Assembly (NCBI GenBank): GCA_037383845.1
Contig: JARRON010000057.1
Span: forward strand, 1 to 13,135
Direction of reading: 5' to 3'
DNA: 13,135 nucleotides
From: JARRON01 sp037383845
GTDB lineage: Bacteria; Pseudomonadota; Gammaproteobacteria; Steroidobacterales; XN24
The translations under genes were made by a program, and so were the position numbers. Positions 1 through 6,259 of this stretch are shown here, piece by piece (the first letter of the stretch is position 1; every line of letters begins with the position of its first letter). The notes beneath the pieces are model-generated. The model worked only from the letters and a program-made list of their open reading frames with translations, ran no database searches and was not told the DNA's origin.

Positions 1-491
1 GCATCCAGGAAGCCGCCGCCCCACTTCCAGTAGCCCTGGACCGGGTAGATGAACCCGGTGAGCACCACGGCGAACAGAAAGAAGGACCACAGCTTCATGC
101 GTTCGGCCACGGCGCCGGAGACGATGGACATGGCGGTGGCGACGAACACCACCTGGAAGAAGAAGTCGGACAGGCCCGAGTAATAGATGTCGCCGCCGCT
201 GGCCAGAACTTCCTCCACGGAGTTGTCGGTGCTGCCCAGCATGCCGATGCCCGGGATCCACGAGCTCACCGGATCCGACGGGTACATGATCCCGTAGCCG
301 CAGAGCATGTACATGATGCACGCGATCGCGTAGAGGCCCACGTTCTTCGTGAGGATCTCCGCGGTGTTCTTTGCCCGCACCAGACCTGCCTCGAGCATGG
401 TGAAGCCCGCGGCCATCCACATGACGAGCGCACCCGACATGAGGAAGTAGAAGGTGTCCAGCGCGTAGCTGAGTTCCACTAGCTTTTCCAC
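1..491 (-). CDS. amtB: Ammonium transporter, Amt family (N-terminal part; gene runs off the left edge)
   Basis: This inner-membrane ammonium channel imports NH4+/NH3 for assimilation. About 163 codons are visible, starting at a GTG (491-489) with a strong purine-rich RBS (GGGGGAG) just upstream; that RBS overlaps the glnK stop codon region. The start MEKLVELSYALDTFYFLMSG leads into the first membrane helix, followed by the characteristic MLEAGLVRAKNTAEILTKNV segment, a second hydrophobic stretch (GLYAIACIMYMLCGYGIMYP), a periplasmic loop, and the helix SDFFFQVVFVATAMSIVSGA ending in AERMK. The visible end WKWGGGFLD matches the region just before the conserved pore aspartate and histidines, which lie outside the window. 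There is no cleavable leader as in E. coli AmtB; the short start resembles the MLEAGLVR subgroup of Amt proteins. It lies 14 bp after glnK, the usual pairing, in which GlnK plugs the channel. Confidence 0.95.
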   Translation of the reverse strand, partial: MEKLVELSYALDTFYFLMSGALVMWMAAGFTMLEAGLVRAKNTAEILTKNVGLYAIACIMYMLCGYGIMYPSDPVSSWIPGIGMLGSTDNSVEEVLASGGDIYYSGLSDFFFQVVFVATAMSIVSGAVAERMKLWSFFLFAVVLTGFIYPVQGYWKWGGGFLD

Positions 492-505
492 AATTCTCTC
501 CCCCT

Positions 506-844
506 CTAGACGGCTTCGACGCCGGTCTCGCCCGTCCGGATTCGGATGACCTGCTCCAGATCCGTCACGAAGATCTTCCCGTCGCCGATCTTGCCCGTGC
601 GCGCGGTGTTACTGATGACTTCCAGGACCTGCTCGAGCAGCTCGTCACCGATGGCTACCTCGACCTTCATTTTCGGCAGAAAGTCGACTACGTACTCTGC
701 GCCGCGGTACAGCTCAGTGTGTCCCCGCTGCCTTCCGAAGCCCTTGACCTCCGTGACGGTCACGCCCTTCACGCCGACGTCTGCCAGCGCCTGACGGACG
801 TCATCGAGCTTGAAGGGCTTGATGATTGCCGTTACCAGCTTCAT
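506..844 (-). CDS. glnK: Nitrogen regulatory protein P-II (GlnK/GlnB)
   Basis: This is a full-length 112-residue PII signal protein. In the cytoplasm PII trimers read 2-oxoglutarate, ATP and ADP, and control ammonium channels, glutamine synthetase adenylylation and NtrB. The T-loop is intact: GHTELYRGAEYVVDFLPK holds the uridylylation tyrosine Y51 and K58, and the ATP/2-oxoglutarate-binding segment TGKIGDGKIFV spans about residues 83-93 with K90. The ATG start has a good Shine-Dalgarno (GGGAG, five bases upstream). It lies between torF and amtB in one minus-strand operon. Linkage to amtB favours the GlnK paralogue over GlnB, although the sequence alone does not separate the two. A sigma-54/NtrC-type promoter upstream of torF predicts induction under nitrogen limitation. 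Confidence 0.96.
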   Translation of the reverse strand: MKLVTAIIKPFKLDDVRQALADVGVKGVTVTEVKGFGRQRGHTELYRGAEYVVDFLPKMKVEVAIGDELLEQVLEVISNTARTGKIGDGKIFVTDLEQVIRIRTGETGVEAV

Positions 845-868
845 GGGTTCTCCCTAGCCTCTTGTTGA

Positions 869-897
869 ACCTCTCGACGTCGACGACGTTCAGAGGT
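869..897 (-). promoter_or_regulatory. Intra-operon hairpin between torF and glnK
   Basis: An imperfect inverted repeat pairs ACCTCT (869-874) with AGAGGT (892-897) around an inner ACGT/ACGT stem. It overlaps the torF stop codon and lies just upstream of the glnK RBS. No T-tract follows, so a partial terminator, an mRNA-stability element or a processing site are all possible; it may set the torF:glnK expression ratio. Confidence 0.4.
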
Positions 898-1510
898 CGA
901 AGGTCTTGCCGATGGTGAAGACAAGCGACGTTTCGGAATCGCCACCCGCCAGGGTGTCGTCGCTCCAGATGGCGGCCACGCCGAGCTCGATGCCGGATAC
1001 TTCCGTGCCGTAGCCGGCCTCCACGTAATCTCCGTCGAAGTCCTTGCCGAAGGTGCCGTACGTGGCGTAGAAGCCGTTGTACTCGCCGGTGAAGGACAGG
1101 AAGTCGTAGTCCAGCGTCGGGCCGTCGAAGTTGTCGTACTCGCCGTAGGCGTAATCAACGGTGAACCAGTTCCAGCCCAGGCTGAAGTTGGCTTCCAGGT
1201 ACGTGTCGTCGAAATCGTCCGTGTAGAAGTAGCCGGTCCCGCCGATCCCCCAGGAGAAGTCACCGATGGATCCGCCGTAGCCGGCGTACAGGTCGTATTC
1301 CAGGCCCTGTTCCACGTCCGCCAGCCAGGTGCCCGCGTAGAAGCCGCCGGCCTCCCAGTCCAGGCCGCCGTAGGCCGAGGATTCGGACTGCTTGATTCCC
1401 CGGAAGAAGTAGTCCGACATGAAGCCGATGTTCGCGCTAAAATCGCTGGCGACCGCGGCCTGGCCGGCCCCCAGGCCGATTGCGATCAGCAGGTAACGAG
1501 CACTACGCAT
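890..1510 (-). CDS. torF: TorF-family putative outer-membrane porin
   Basis: This 206-residue exported protein has a signal peptide (MRSARYLLIAIGLGAGQAAVA, cleavage before SDF). The mature part is rich in alternating aromatic, Gly, Asp and Glu residues, typical of amphipathic beta-strands, and ends FTIGKTFDL with a near-terminal aromatic as in many outer-membrane proteins. The motif SANIGFMSDYFFRGIKQSES near the mature N-terminus is the hallmark of the TorF/Gcw_chp family (known from family knowledge, not searched). An in-frame GTG at 1519 would add three residues, but that GTG lies inside the Shine-Dalgarno (AGAGGTG) six bases before the ATG at 1510, so the ATG is chosen. It is first in an operon with glnK and amtB, so it may admit ammonium or other nitrogenous solutes; this role is inferred from context only. 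Confidence 0.85.
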   Translation of the reverse strand: MRSARYLLIAIGLGAGQAAVASDFSANIGFMSDYFFRGIKQSESSAYGGLDWEAGGFYAGTWLADVEQGLEYDLYAGYGGSIGDFSWGIGGTGYFYTDDFDDTYLEANFSLGWNWFTVDYAYGEYDNFDGPTLDYDFLSFTGEYNGFYATYGTFGKDFDGDYVEAGYGTEVSGIELGVAAIWSDDTLAGGDSETSLVFTIGKTFDL

Positions 1511-1600
1511 CTGATGCACCTCTTGTAAGTGGTTGTGACCCCCGGGCCGGTGCGCCCCGTTTTCTCAAAACAGGCGGCGCCCCCCGGTAGAGGCTGCGTA

Positions 1601-1616
1601 AGCACGATGCGTGCCA
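1601..1616 (-). promoter_or_regulatory. Sigma-54 (RpoN) promoter for torF-glnK-amtB
   Basis: Read on the minus strand the site is TGGCACGCATCGTGCT. Against the consensus TGGCACG-N4-TTGCW, every specified base agrees except one T, including the essential GG at -24 and GC at -12 with correct spacing. The transcript would start near 1590, giving an 80-nt leader before the torF ATG. Genes for PII and ammonium channels are classic RpoN/NtrC targets. Confidence 0.8.
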
Positions 1617-1670
1617 CCTGCGCTGGATCAGCGACTTGGCCGACCAGAAGGGCGCCGGGCCGCGGTCACC

Positions 1671-1685
1671 GCACCGGAATGGTGC
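1671..1685 (-). promoter_or_regulatory. NtrC binding site upstream of the sigma-54 promoter
   Basis: This perfect palindrome, GCACC-N5-GGTGC, is the consensus NtrC (NRI) enhancer half-site pair. Its centre lies about 88 bp upstream of the predicted start site near 1590, a usual enhancer distance. A much weaker similar sequence (GCACGGGGGTCTGC) begins at 1692, about two helical turns further upstream, and could be a second, low-affinity site. Confidence 0.75.
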
Positions 1686-1753
1686 ATGGCAGCACGGGGG
1701 TCTGCCCCATCTCGGGGCGCGGACGCCCGGTACGGCGCGTGGAGGACCGGCCC

Positions 1754-1917
1754 ATGGATCCCAAGTTCATTGACGATCGGGCGCGACGGCTTGCCGAGGC
1801 TCTGCCCGGCGGCATCCGGTCCAGGCGGCTGTCCTTCGTCGCACCCGCGAAAAGCTGGAGACTATCGAGAGCCGGCTGGCCGAGCTGGAGCACGACCTGG
1901 ACGACGGCCAGGCCTGA
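1754..1917 (+). pseudogene. ubiK: ubiK (YqiC family) with an internal frameshifting deletion
   Basis: UbiK is a small coiled-coil accessory factor for ubiquinone biosynthesis, normally about 80-90 residues. Both ends of it are present but in different frames. The first 22 codons read MDPKFIDDRARRLAEALPGG then IR, the conserved N-terminus. From 1819, in another frame, 32 codons read VQAAVLRRTREKLETIESRL and onward to ELEHDLDDGQA and a TGA at 1915-1917, the conserved C-terminal coiled coil. The middle (about 30 residues in homologues, around the LVTREEFD region) is missing and the frame is lost at the join near 1819. The RBS (GGAGG, eight bases before the ATG) is intact. Its place just before comM is a known gammaproteobacterial arrangement. 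It is either a recent pseudogene or an assembly deletion. Confidence 0.8.
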
Positions 1918-1939
1918 GCCGGCCCGGCAGCCGCGCGCC

Positions 1940-1962
1940 TATCCGGCGCTACCGGCCGGATA
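1940..1962 (+). terminator. Hairpin between ubiK remnant and comM-rep
   Basis: A perfect 8-bp inverted repeat (TATCCGGC / GCCGGATA) with a 7-base loop lies 23 bp after the ubiK stop. It is followed by a mildly AT-rich stretch (ATCCCTGTTAAC) but no T-run, so it is at best a weak terminator or an mRNA-processing hairpin. Confidence 0.35.
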
Positions 1963-2032
1963 ATCCCTGTTAACCCTCCGATCCCCGCGCCGGGAAACTT
2001 GTGGCGGGCGTTTGATGTTGCCGGGGAGGGTC

Positions 2033-5000
2033 ATGTCTCTGGCCAGGGTGCAAAGCCGGGCCCAGTCCGGGCTCGAGGCCCTGCCGGTATCCGTAGAGGT
2101 GCACGTGGGCGGCGGGCTGCCTGCCATGTCCGTGGTGGGTCTGCCCGAGGCTGCCGTGCGCGAGAGCAAGGACCGGGTGAGGGCGGCCATCGCCAGCTGC
2201 GGCTTCCGCTTCCCCGTGGGCCGGATCACGGTGAATCTCGCCCCGGCCGATCTTCCCAAGGAAGGCGGGCGGTTCGACCTGCCCATCGCCCTGGGGGTCC
2301 TGGCGGCTTCCGGCCAGTTTCCCTGCTCCGCCCTGGACGGGTTGGAGTTCCTCGGCGAGCTGTCGCTCGGCGGCGACCTCCGACCGGTCAGTTCGCCCCT
2401 GTGCGCCGCCCTGGCCGCGGGGGCTGCTGGCCGGGTGCTGGTGGTGCCGCGGGACTCGGGTCCCGAGGCGGCCCTTGCCGGGGAGGGAGACATCCGGGTG
2501 GCCGCACATCTGCTGGAGGTCGCCGGACACCTGTCCGGTCGCACCGAGATGGCCCGCGCAGAGCCTCTGCCGGCAGAGTGCGGGACCGCCCCGCCGGACC
2601 TGGCTGACGTGCGCGGCCAGCCCCGGGGCCGGCGGGCCCTCGAACTGGCGGCTGCAGGGGCACATAACCTTCTCATGGTGGGGCCGCCGGGGACGGGAAA
2701 GACCCTGCTGGCGCGAAGGCTGCCGGGCCTGCTCCCTCCCATGCCGCGGCGGGAGGCACTGGAAGTCGCCGCTGTGTGGTCTGCGGCGGGCCTGTCCGCA
2801 GCAGCCGCCTGTCTCGGTCACCGGCCCTTCCGGGCGCCTCACCATACGGCCTCCGCCGTGGCTCTCACCGGTGGCGGCGCCTGGCCCCGGCCCGGGGAAG
2901 TCAGCCTGGCCCATCGTGGGGTCCTGTTCCTGGATGAGCTCCCGGAGTTCGACCGGCGCGCCCTGGAGGCCCTGCGCCAGCCCCTGGAGGACGGCGAGCT
3001 CGTGGTGTCCCGGGTGTCGGCCAAGCGAAGGTTTCCGGCTTCCTTCATGCTCGTGGCGGCCATGAATCCCTGCCCCTGCGGATACCTGGGAGATCCCGGG
3101 GGCCGCTGCCGCTGCACCGGGGAGGCCGTGGCCCGCTACCGGTCCCGGGTTTCGGGCCCGCTGCTGGACCGCGTGGACCTGGTGGTCGCCATGCCGCGGC
3201 CCGCTGCCGATGTGCTGCTGGGTGCGCCGGGCGAGGCCAGCGCGCCGGTCCGCCGACGCGTCGTGGAGGCCCGAAGGTGGCAGGCGGACCGCCAGGGGGC
3301 CACAAACGCCAGGGTCCCGCTGGAACCCGTCCTGGCCGAACTTGACCGCGAGTGCCGGTCATTGCTGGAGGGTGCCGCCAGGACCTTCGGCTTGTCTGCG
3401 CGGGCACTGCACCGGGCGGTGCGCGTCGGCCGGACGGCCGCTGACCTTGCGGGCTCCTCCCGGCTGGAGGCGGTCACGTTCACCAACAAGGCCGCCCGGG
3501 AAATGCGGGAGCGGGCGGCCGCGCTGATGGGAGCGGAGGCCGCCGCACCCCTTCGAATCTCCACTTTCCATACCCTGGGGCTGAACATCATTCGCCGGGA
3601 ATACGGCAACCTCGGCTACAGACGCGGCTTTACCGTTTTCGATGCCCACGACACCAGGAACCTGGTCAAGGAGCTCCTCAAGCAGGATCAGGCCGATACC
3701 GAGGCCTTCACCGACGCCGCCTGCTGGACAATCTCGGCGTGGAAGGGGGCGCTGGTGTCTCCCGAGGAAGCCGCCACCCGGGCCGAAGACGACCTGGAGG
3801 CGGCCCGGGCACGGCAGTATGCGGCCTACCAGCGGGCGCTGGCCGCCTACAACGCGGTGGACTTCGACGATCTCATCGCACGGCCTGTTGTGCTGTTTCG
3901 CGACCAGCCCGCGGTCCTGGAGGCGTGGCGCGAGCGTATCCGCTACGTCCTCGGCGACGAGTACCAGGACACCAACTTCGCCCAGTACCAGCTGATGCGC
4001 CTGCTGGTGGGCGAGACCGGCGCATTCACTGTCGTGGGGGACGATGACCAGTCCATCTACGCCTGGCGCGGTGCGCGGCCGGACAACCTGGCCAGCCTGT
4101 CCCGGGATTTCCCTGCCCTGAAGGTGGTGAAGCTGGAGCAGAACTATCGCTCCTCGGGGCGGATCCTGGGCGCTGCCAACGGTCTGATCGCCCACAATCC
4201 TCATCTCTTCGACAAGCGCTTGTGGAGCGCCCATGGTCCGGGAGACCGGGTCCGGGTGCTGCAGGCGGGCGACGGCGGCGACGAGGCCGAGCGGGTGGCC
4301 ATGGAGCTGCTGCGGATGAGGACCGAGGGTCGCGTCCGCTGGTCCGACTGCGCCGTGCTGTACCGGGGCAATCACCAGGCACGGCCTTTCGAGCAGGCCC
4401 TGCGCGCGCGGCGCATTCCGTATTCGGTGACCGGCGGGACTTCCTTTTTCGACCGGACGGAGGTCAAGGACCTGGTGGCCTATCTTCGCCTGGCGGCGAA
4501 TCCCGACGACGACGCGGCGTTTCTGCGCGTGGTCAACGTGCCCCGGCGGGAGATTGGTACCGCCACCCTGGAGAAGCTGGCCGGCTGGGCGGGCGAGCGG
4601 GGCACAAGCCTCCTGGGCGCCAGCCTCGAGGCGGGTCTTCATGCGGTGCTGCCGGCCCGCGCCGTCCGGCGCCTGCATGCCTTCGGCAGGATGATCGTCA
4701 ACCTGGCCGATGAGGCGGAAACGGGTGAACCCGTCAAGGGCCTCGTGGAGGAGCTCATCGCTGAGCTGGACTACCGCCAGTGGCTCACCGACAGCGCCAG
4801 GGATCCCCGGCAGGCCGACAGAGCCCGGGAGAACGTGGACGAACTCCTGGAGTGGCTTGCCAGGGCCAGTCGGGGCGACTCGGCGGCGACGCTGACCGAG
4901 GCCCTGGACCGGCTGTCTCTTCTGGATATGCTGGACAGGGAGGCGGGGGAAGATGAGGCCGAGAAGGTTCGGCTCATGACCCTGCACGCCGCCAAGGGGC

Positions 5001-5323
5001 TGGAGTTCCACACAGTCTTCCTGGTGGGCTGCGAGGAAGGGTTGCTGCCCCACCGGAGCAACCTGGAAGGTCCGGGGCTCGAGGAGGAGCGGCGCCTCGC
5101 TTACGTCGGCGTTACGCGGGCCCGGCAGCGGCTCATACTGACGTTCGCCTCACGCCGGAAACGCTTCGGTGAGATAACGGACTGTACGCCGAGCCGGTTC
5201 CTGGAGGAGATGCCGGAGGAGATGCTGGAGTGGGAAGGGCGAACAGAACTCACCCCGGAAGAGAGACGCACACGGGGCAAAGACGCCCTGGCCGGCCTTC
5301 GAAGTCTGCTGGCGGAGGACTAG
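2033..5323 (+). CDS. comM-rep: ComM-Rep fusion: Mg-chelatase-like AAA+ protein joined to Rep helicase lacking motif I
   Basis: One 1096-residue frame combines two normally separate proteins. Residues 1-479 are ComM/YifB: conserved start MSLARV, Walker A GPPGTGKT (217-224), Walker B LFLDE (298-302), the NPCPCG...CRC cysteine cluster (347-361) and SGPLLDRVDL. ComM is a hexameric branch-migration helicase used in natural transformation. Its last roughly 15-25 residues are absent. From residue 480 (AVTFTNKAAREM, motif Ia) to the end it is Rep, a 3'-5' SF1A helicase that clears proteins ahead of replication forks: STFHTLG, DEYQDT (motif II, from 642), GDDDQSIYAWRGA (III, from 669), LEQNYRSS (IV), TLHAAKGLEF (V, about 983) and YVGVTRA (VI, from 1024). 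Rep's first roughly 50 residues, with the Q motif and Walker A GAGSGKT, are missing, so Rep-type ATP hydrolysis should fail. ATG 2033 is chosen by homology over ATG 2015; GGGGAGG lies close upstream. Confidence 0.85.
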   Translation: MSLARVQSRAQSGLEALPVSVEVHVGGGLPAMSVVGLPEAAVRESKDRVRAAIASCGFRFPVGRITVNLAPADLPKEGGRFDLPIALGVLAASGQFPCSALDGLEFLGELSLGGDLRPVSSPLCAALAAGAAGRVLVVPRDSGPEAALAGEGDIRVAAHLLEVAGHLSGRTEMARAEPLPAECGTAPPDLADVRGQPRGRRALELAAAGAHNLLMVGPPGTGKTLLARRLPGLLPPMPRREALEVAAVWSAAGLSAAAACLGHRPFRAPHHTASAVALTGGGAWPRPGEVSLAHRGVLFLDELPEFDRRALEALRQPLEDGELVVSRVSAKRRFPASFMLVAAMNPCPCGYLGDPGGRCRCTGEAVARYRSRVSGPLLDRVDLVVAMPRPAADVLLGAPGEASAPVRRRVVEARRWQADRQGATNARVPLEPVLAELDRECRSLLEGAARTFGLSARALHRAVRVGRTAADLAGSSRLEAVTFTNKAAREMRERAAALMGAEAAAPLRISTFHTLGLNIIRREYGNLGYRRGFTVFDAHDTRNLVKELLKQDQADTEAFTDAACWTISAWKGALVSPEEAATRAEDDLEAARARQYAAYQRALAAYNAVDFDDLIARPVVLFRDQPAVLEAWRERIRYVLGDEYQDTNFAQYQLMRLLVGETGAFTVVGDDDQSIYAWRGARPDNLASLSRDFPALKVVKLEQNYRSSGRILGAANGLIAHNPHLFDKRLWSAHGPGDRVRVLQAGDGGDEAERVAMELLRMRTEGRVRWSDCAVLYRGNHQARPFEQALRARRIPYSVTGGTSFFDRTEVKDLVAYLRLAANPDDDAAFLRVVNVPRREIGTATLEKLAGWAGERGTSLLGASLEAGLHAVLPARAVRRLHAFGRMIVNLADEAETGEPVKGLVEELIAELDYRQWLTDSARDPRQADRARENVDELLEWLARASRGDSAATLTEALDRLSLLDMLDREAGEDEAEKVRLMTLHAAKGLEFHTVFLVGCEEGLLPHRSNLEGPGLEEERRLAYVGVTRARQRLILTFASRRKRFGEITDCTPSRFLEEMPEEMLEWEGRTELTPEERRTRGKDALAGLRSLLAED

Positions 5324-5339
5324 CGGGCCGCTAGCCTCC
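5314..5339. terminator. Bidirectional hairpin between rep and the cytochrome c5 gene
   Basis: The stem pairs GGAGG with CCTCC and CTAGCG with CGCTAG, with one bulged A and a 3-base loop. The TAG stop of the plus-strand gene (5321-5323) and the TAG stop of the minus-strand gene (5331-5333) both lie within it. No T-tract is present on either side. It probably works as a shared end-of-transcript structure for the convergent genes. Confidence 0.6.
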
Positions 5340-5882
5340 GCTCTGGTCCACCATGTACTCGACAGCCGAGCGCACCTGGTCGTCGGAAAGGGCCGGGTTG
5401 CCACCCTTCGCCGGCATGTAGCCGGCCTGACCCTGGAAGCCGTTGATGGCATGGTCCACCAGGGTTTCCATGCCCTTGTCGATCCGGGGTCCCCAGGCGC
5501 TGGTGTCGCCCAGCTTGGGTGCGCCGGCCACGCCGGCGCCGTGACAGGCGGCGCAGGCACCGTCGTAGACGGCCTCCGGACTGTCCAGGGACGCTGTGCC
5601 CGCGGCCGCTGCCGTGGCGCTGCCGCCATCCTCCGTTTGAGGCGCCAGGCCGCCGGGCGCGCGGATGTCGGAGTTGTCCCGGCCGGCGATCGCCACCTGC
5701 CCGACGGGCTGGAGCCGTTCCTCGATCTGGGCCTGCTTCGCGGGGTCCGCCTTGATGTAGGCCTCCTGGGTCCGTGCGGACATCCACTGGGCCAGGATGT
5801 AGATGCCCACGGCGATGGCGACGAGCGCCCCGAGAACGAGCATGAAAGTATCGAAGAACTTGCGGTCTTGTTCGGCGCTCAA
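5331..5882 (-). CDS. Membrane-anchored monoheme cytochrome c5-family protein
   Basis: This is a 183-residue electron carrier of the cell envelope. The N-terminus, MSAEQDRKFFDTFM, is followed by one hydrophobic helix (about residues 12-33, LVLGALVAIAVGIYILA) that acts as an uncleaved anchor, then a linker rich in Ala, Gly and acidic residues (35-100), then a single class I heme domain. Its CAACH motif (C110, C113, H114) binds heme, and M156 in GYMPAKGG is the likely distal ligand; the GAP-KLGD and YMPAKGG patterns are typical of cytochrome c5/c555. The start is a TTG at 5882, supported by homology of the MS.EQD..FFDTFM segment (recalled from the family) and a GAGGGG purine block upstream; no in-frame ATG occurs before residue 14. 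A strong sigma-70 promoter lies about 60 bp upstream. It is convergent to comM-rep. Confidence 0.88.
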   Translation of the reverse strand: MSAEQDRKFFDTFMLVLGALVAIAVGIYILAQWMSARTQEAYIKADPAKQAQIEERLQPVGQVAIAGRDNSDIRAPGGLAPQTEDGGSATAAAAGTASLDSPEAVYDGACAACHGAGVAGAPKLGDTSAWGPRIDKGMETLVDHAINGFQGQAGYMPAKGGNPALSDDQVRSAVEYMVDQSGG

Positions 5883-5942
5883 GGCGGAGGTCCCCTCGCT
5901 GCATCACGGTCCCGGTTCCGGCACTGCCGGGCAAGGCCGGGC

Positions 5943-5971
5943 ATTATAGGTCGGCGGCCGCGGTGCGCCAA
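5943..5971 (-). promoter_or_regulatory. Sigma-70 promoter of the cytochrome c5 gene
   Basis: On the minus strand there is a perfect -10 box TATAAT (5948-5943) and a -35 box TTGGCG (5971-5966), separated by exactly 17 bp. Transcription would start near 5936, giving a leader of about 53 nt to the TTG start. This is the best housekeeping-type promoter in the window. Confidence 0.75.
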
Positions 5972-6259
5972 AGCGTCTGCAGGCGGGGGAGCCGGGGCGG
6001 GTAGTCCTGCGGGAGAGGCCGGCCCGGCGGTTCGCCCACGACCTGGCCTGCGTGGCAGCAGGTTTCCGGCCCGGGACAGCTCCGCCGGCGGGCGCTGGTC
6101 CCGGTCCGCCGTTGCCGTGCTGCCGTGTCGGTAAGAGTGGCCGATAGTATTTCCGAGACGGTCGTTGTGACCGATGCCAGTCGCCACTATCCGGTCGTGG
6201 CGCCGGATATTCCATCGAGGGATGCGCTGGGCGGTGGGTGCCTGTCGCGGGAGGCAAAG
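5972..6259. other. Divergent intergenic region (about 290 bp)
   Basis: This lies between the cytochrome c5 promoter and the S41 protease start. No credible gene or RNA was seen. An open frame continuous with the protease extends upstream to a GTG at 6125, but its roughly 45 extra codons look non-coding and would bury the signal peptide. A weak possible plus-strand promoter (TTGTGA, 17 bp, TATCCG, near 6163-6191) is not convincing. Confidence 0.4.

Noticed and set aside
841..1263. Thr/Ser-rich minus-strand frame of 140 codons
   Set aside because: It is a shifted reading of torF; no signal peptide or family match.
1529..1963. Plus-strand frame of 144 codons before comM
   Set aside because: Its first half lies over the sigma-54/NtrC control region and its second half is the frameshifted ubiK remnant; it is not a gene in its own right.
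3359..5053. Long minus-strand open frame (564 codons) opposite the Rep part
   Set aside because: It is an antisense shadow in high-GC sequence. It matches no family I know, is rich in Gln, Gly and Pro, and the plus strand holds all the helicase motifs.
5320..5934. Alternative minus-strand frame of 204 codons over the cytochrome c5 gene
   Set aside because: It is Arg/Gly/Pro-rich shadow sequence; the overlapping frame has a membrane anchor and a CAACH heme site.
6125..6259. Upstream extension of the S41 protease to a GTG start
   Set aside because: The extra 45 codons lack coding character and would bury a clear signal peptide that follows the TTG at 6260 and its good RBS.
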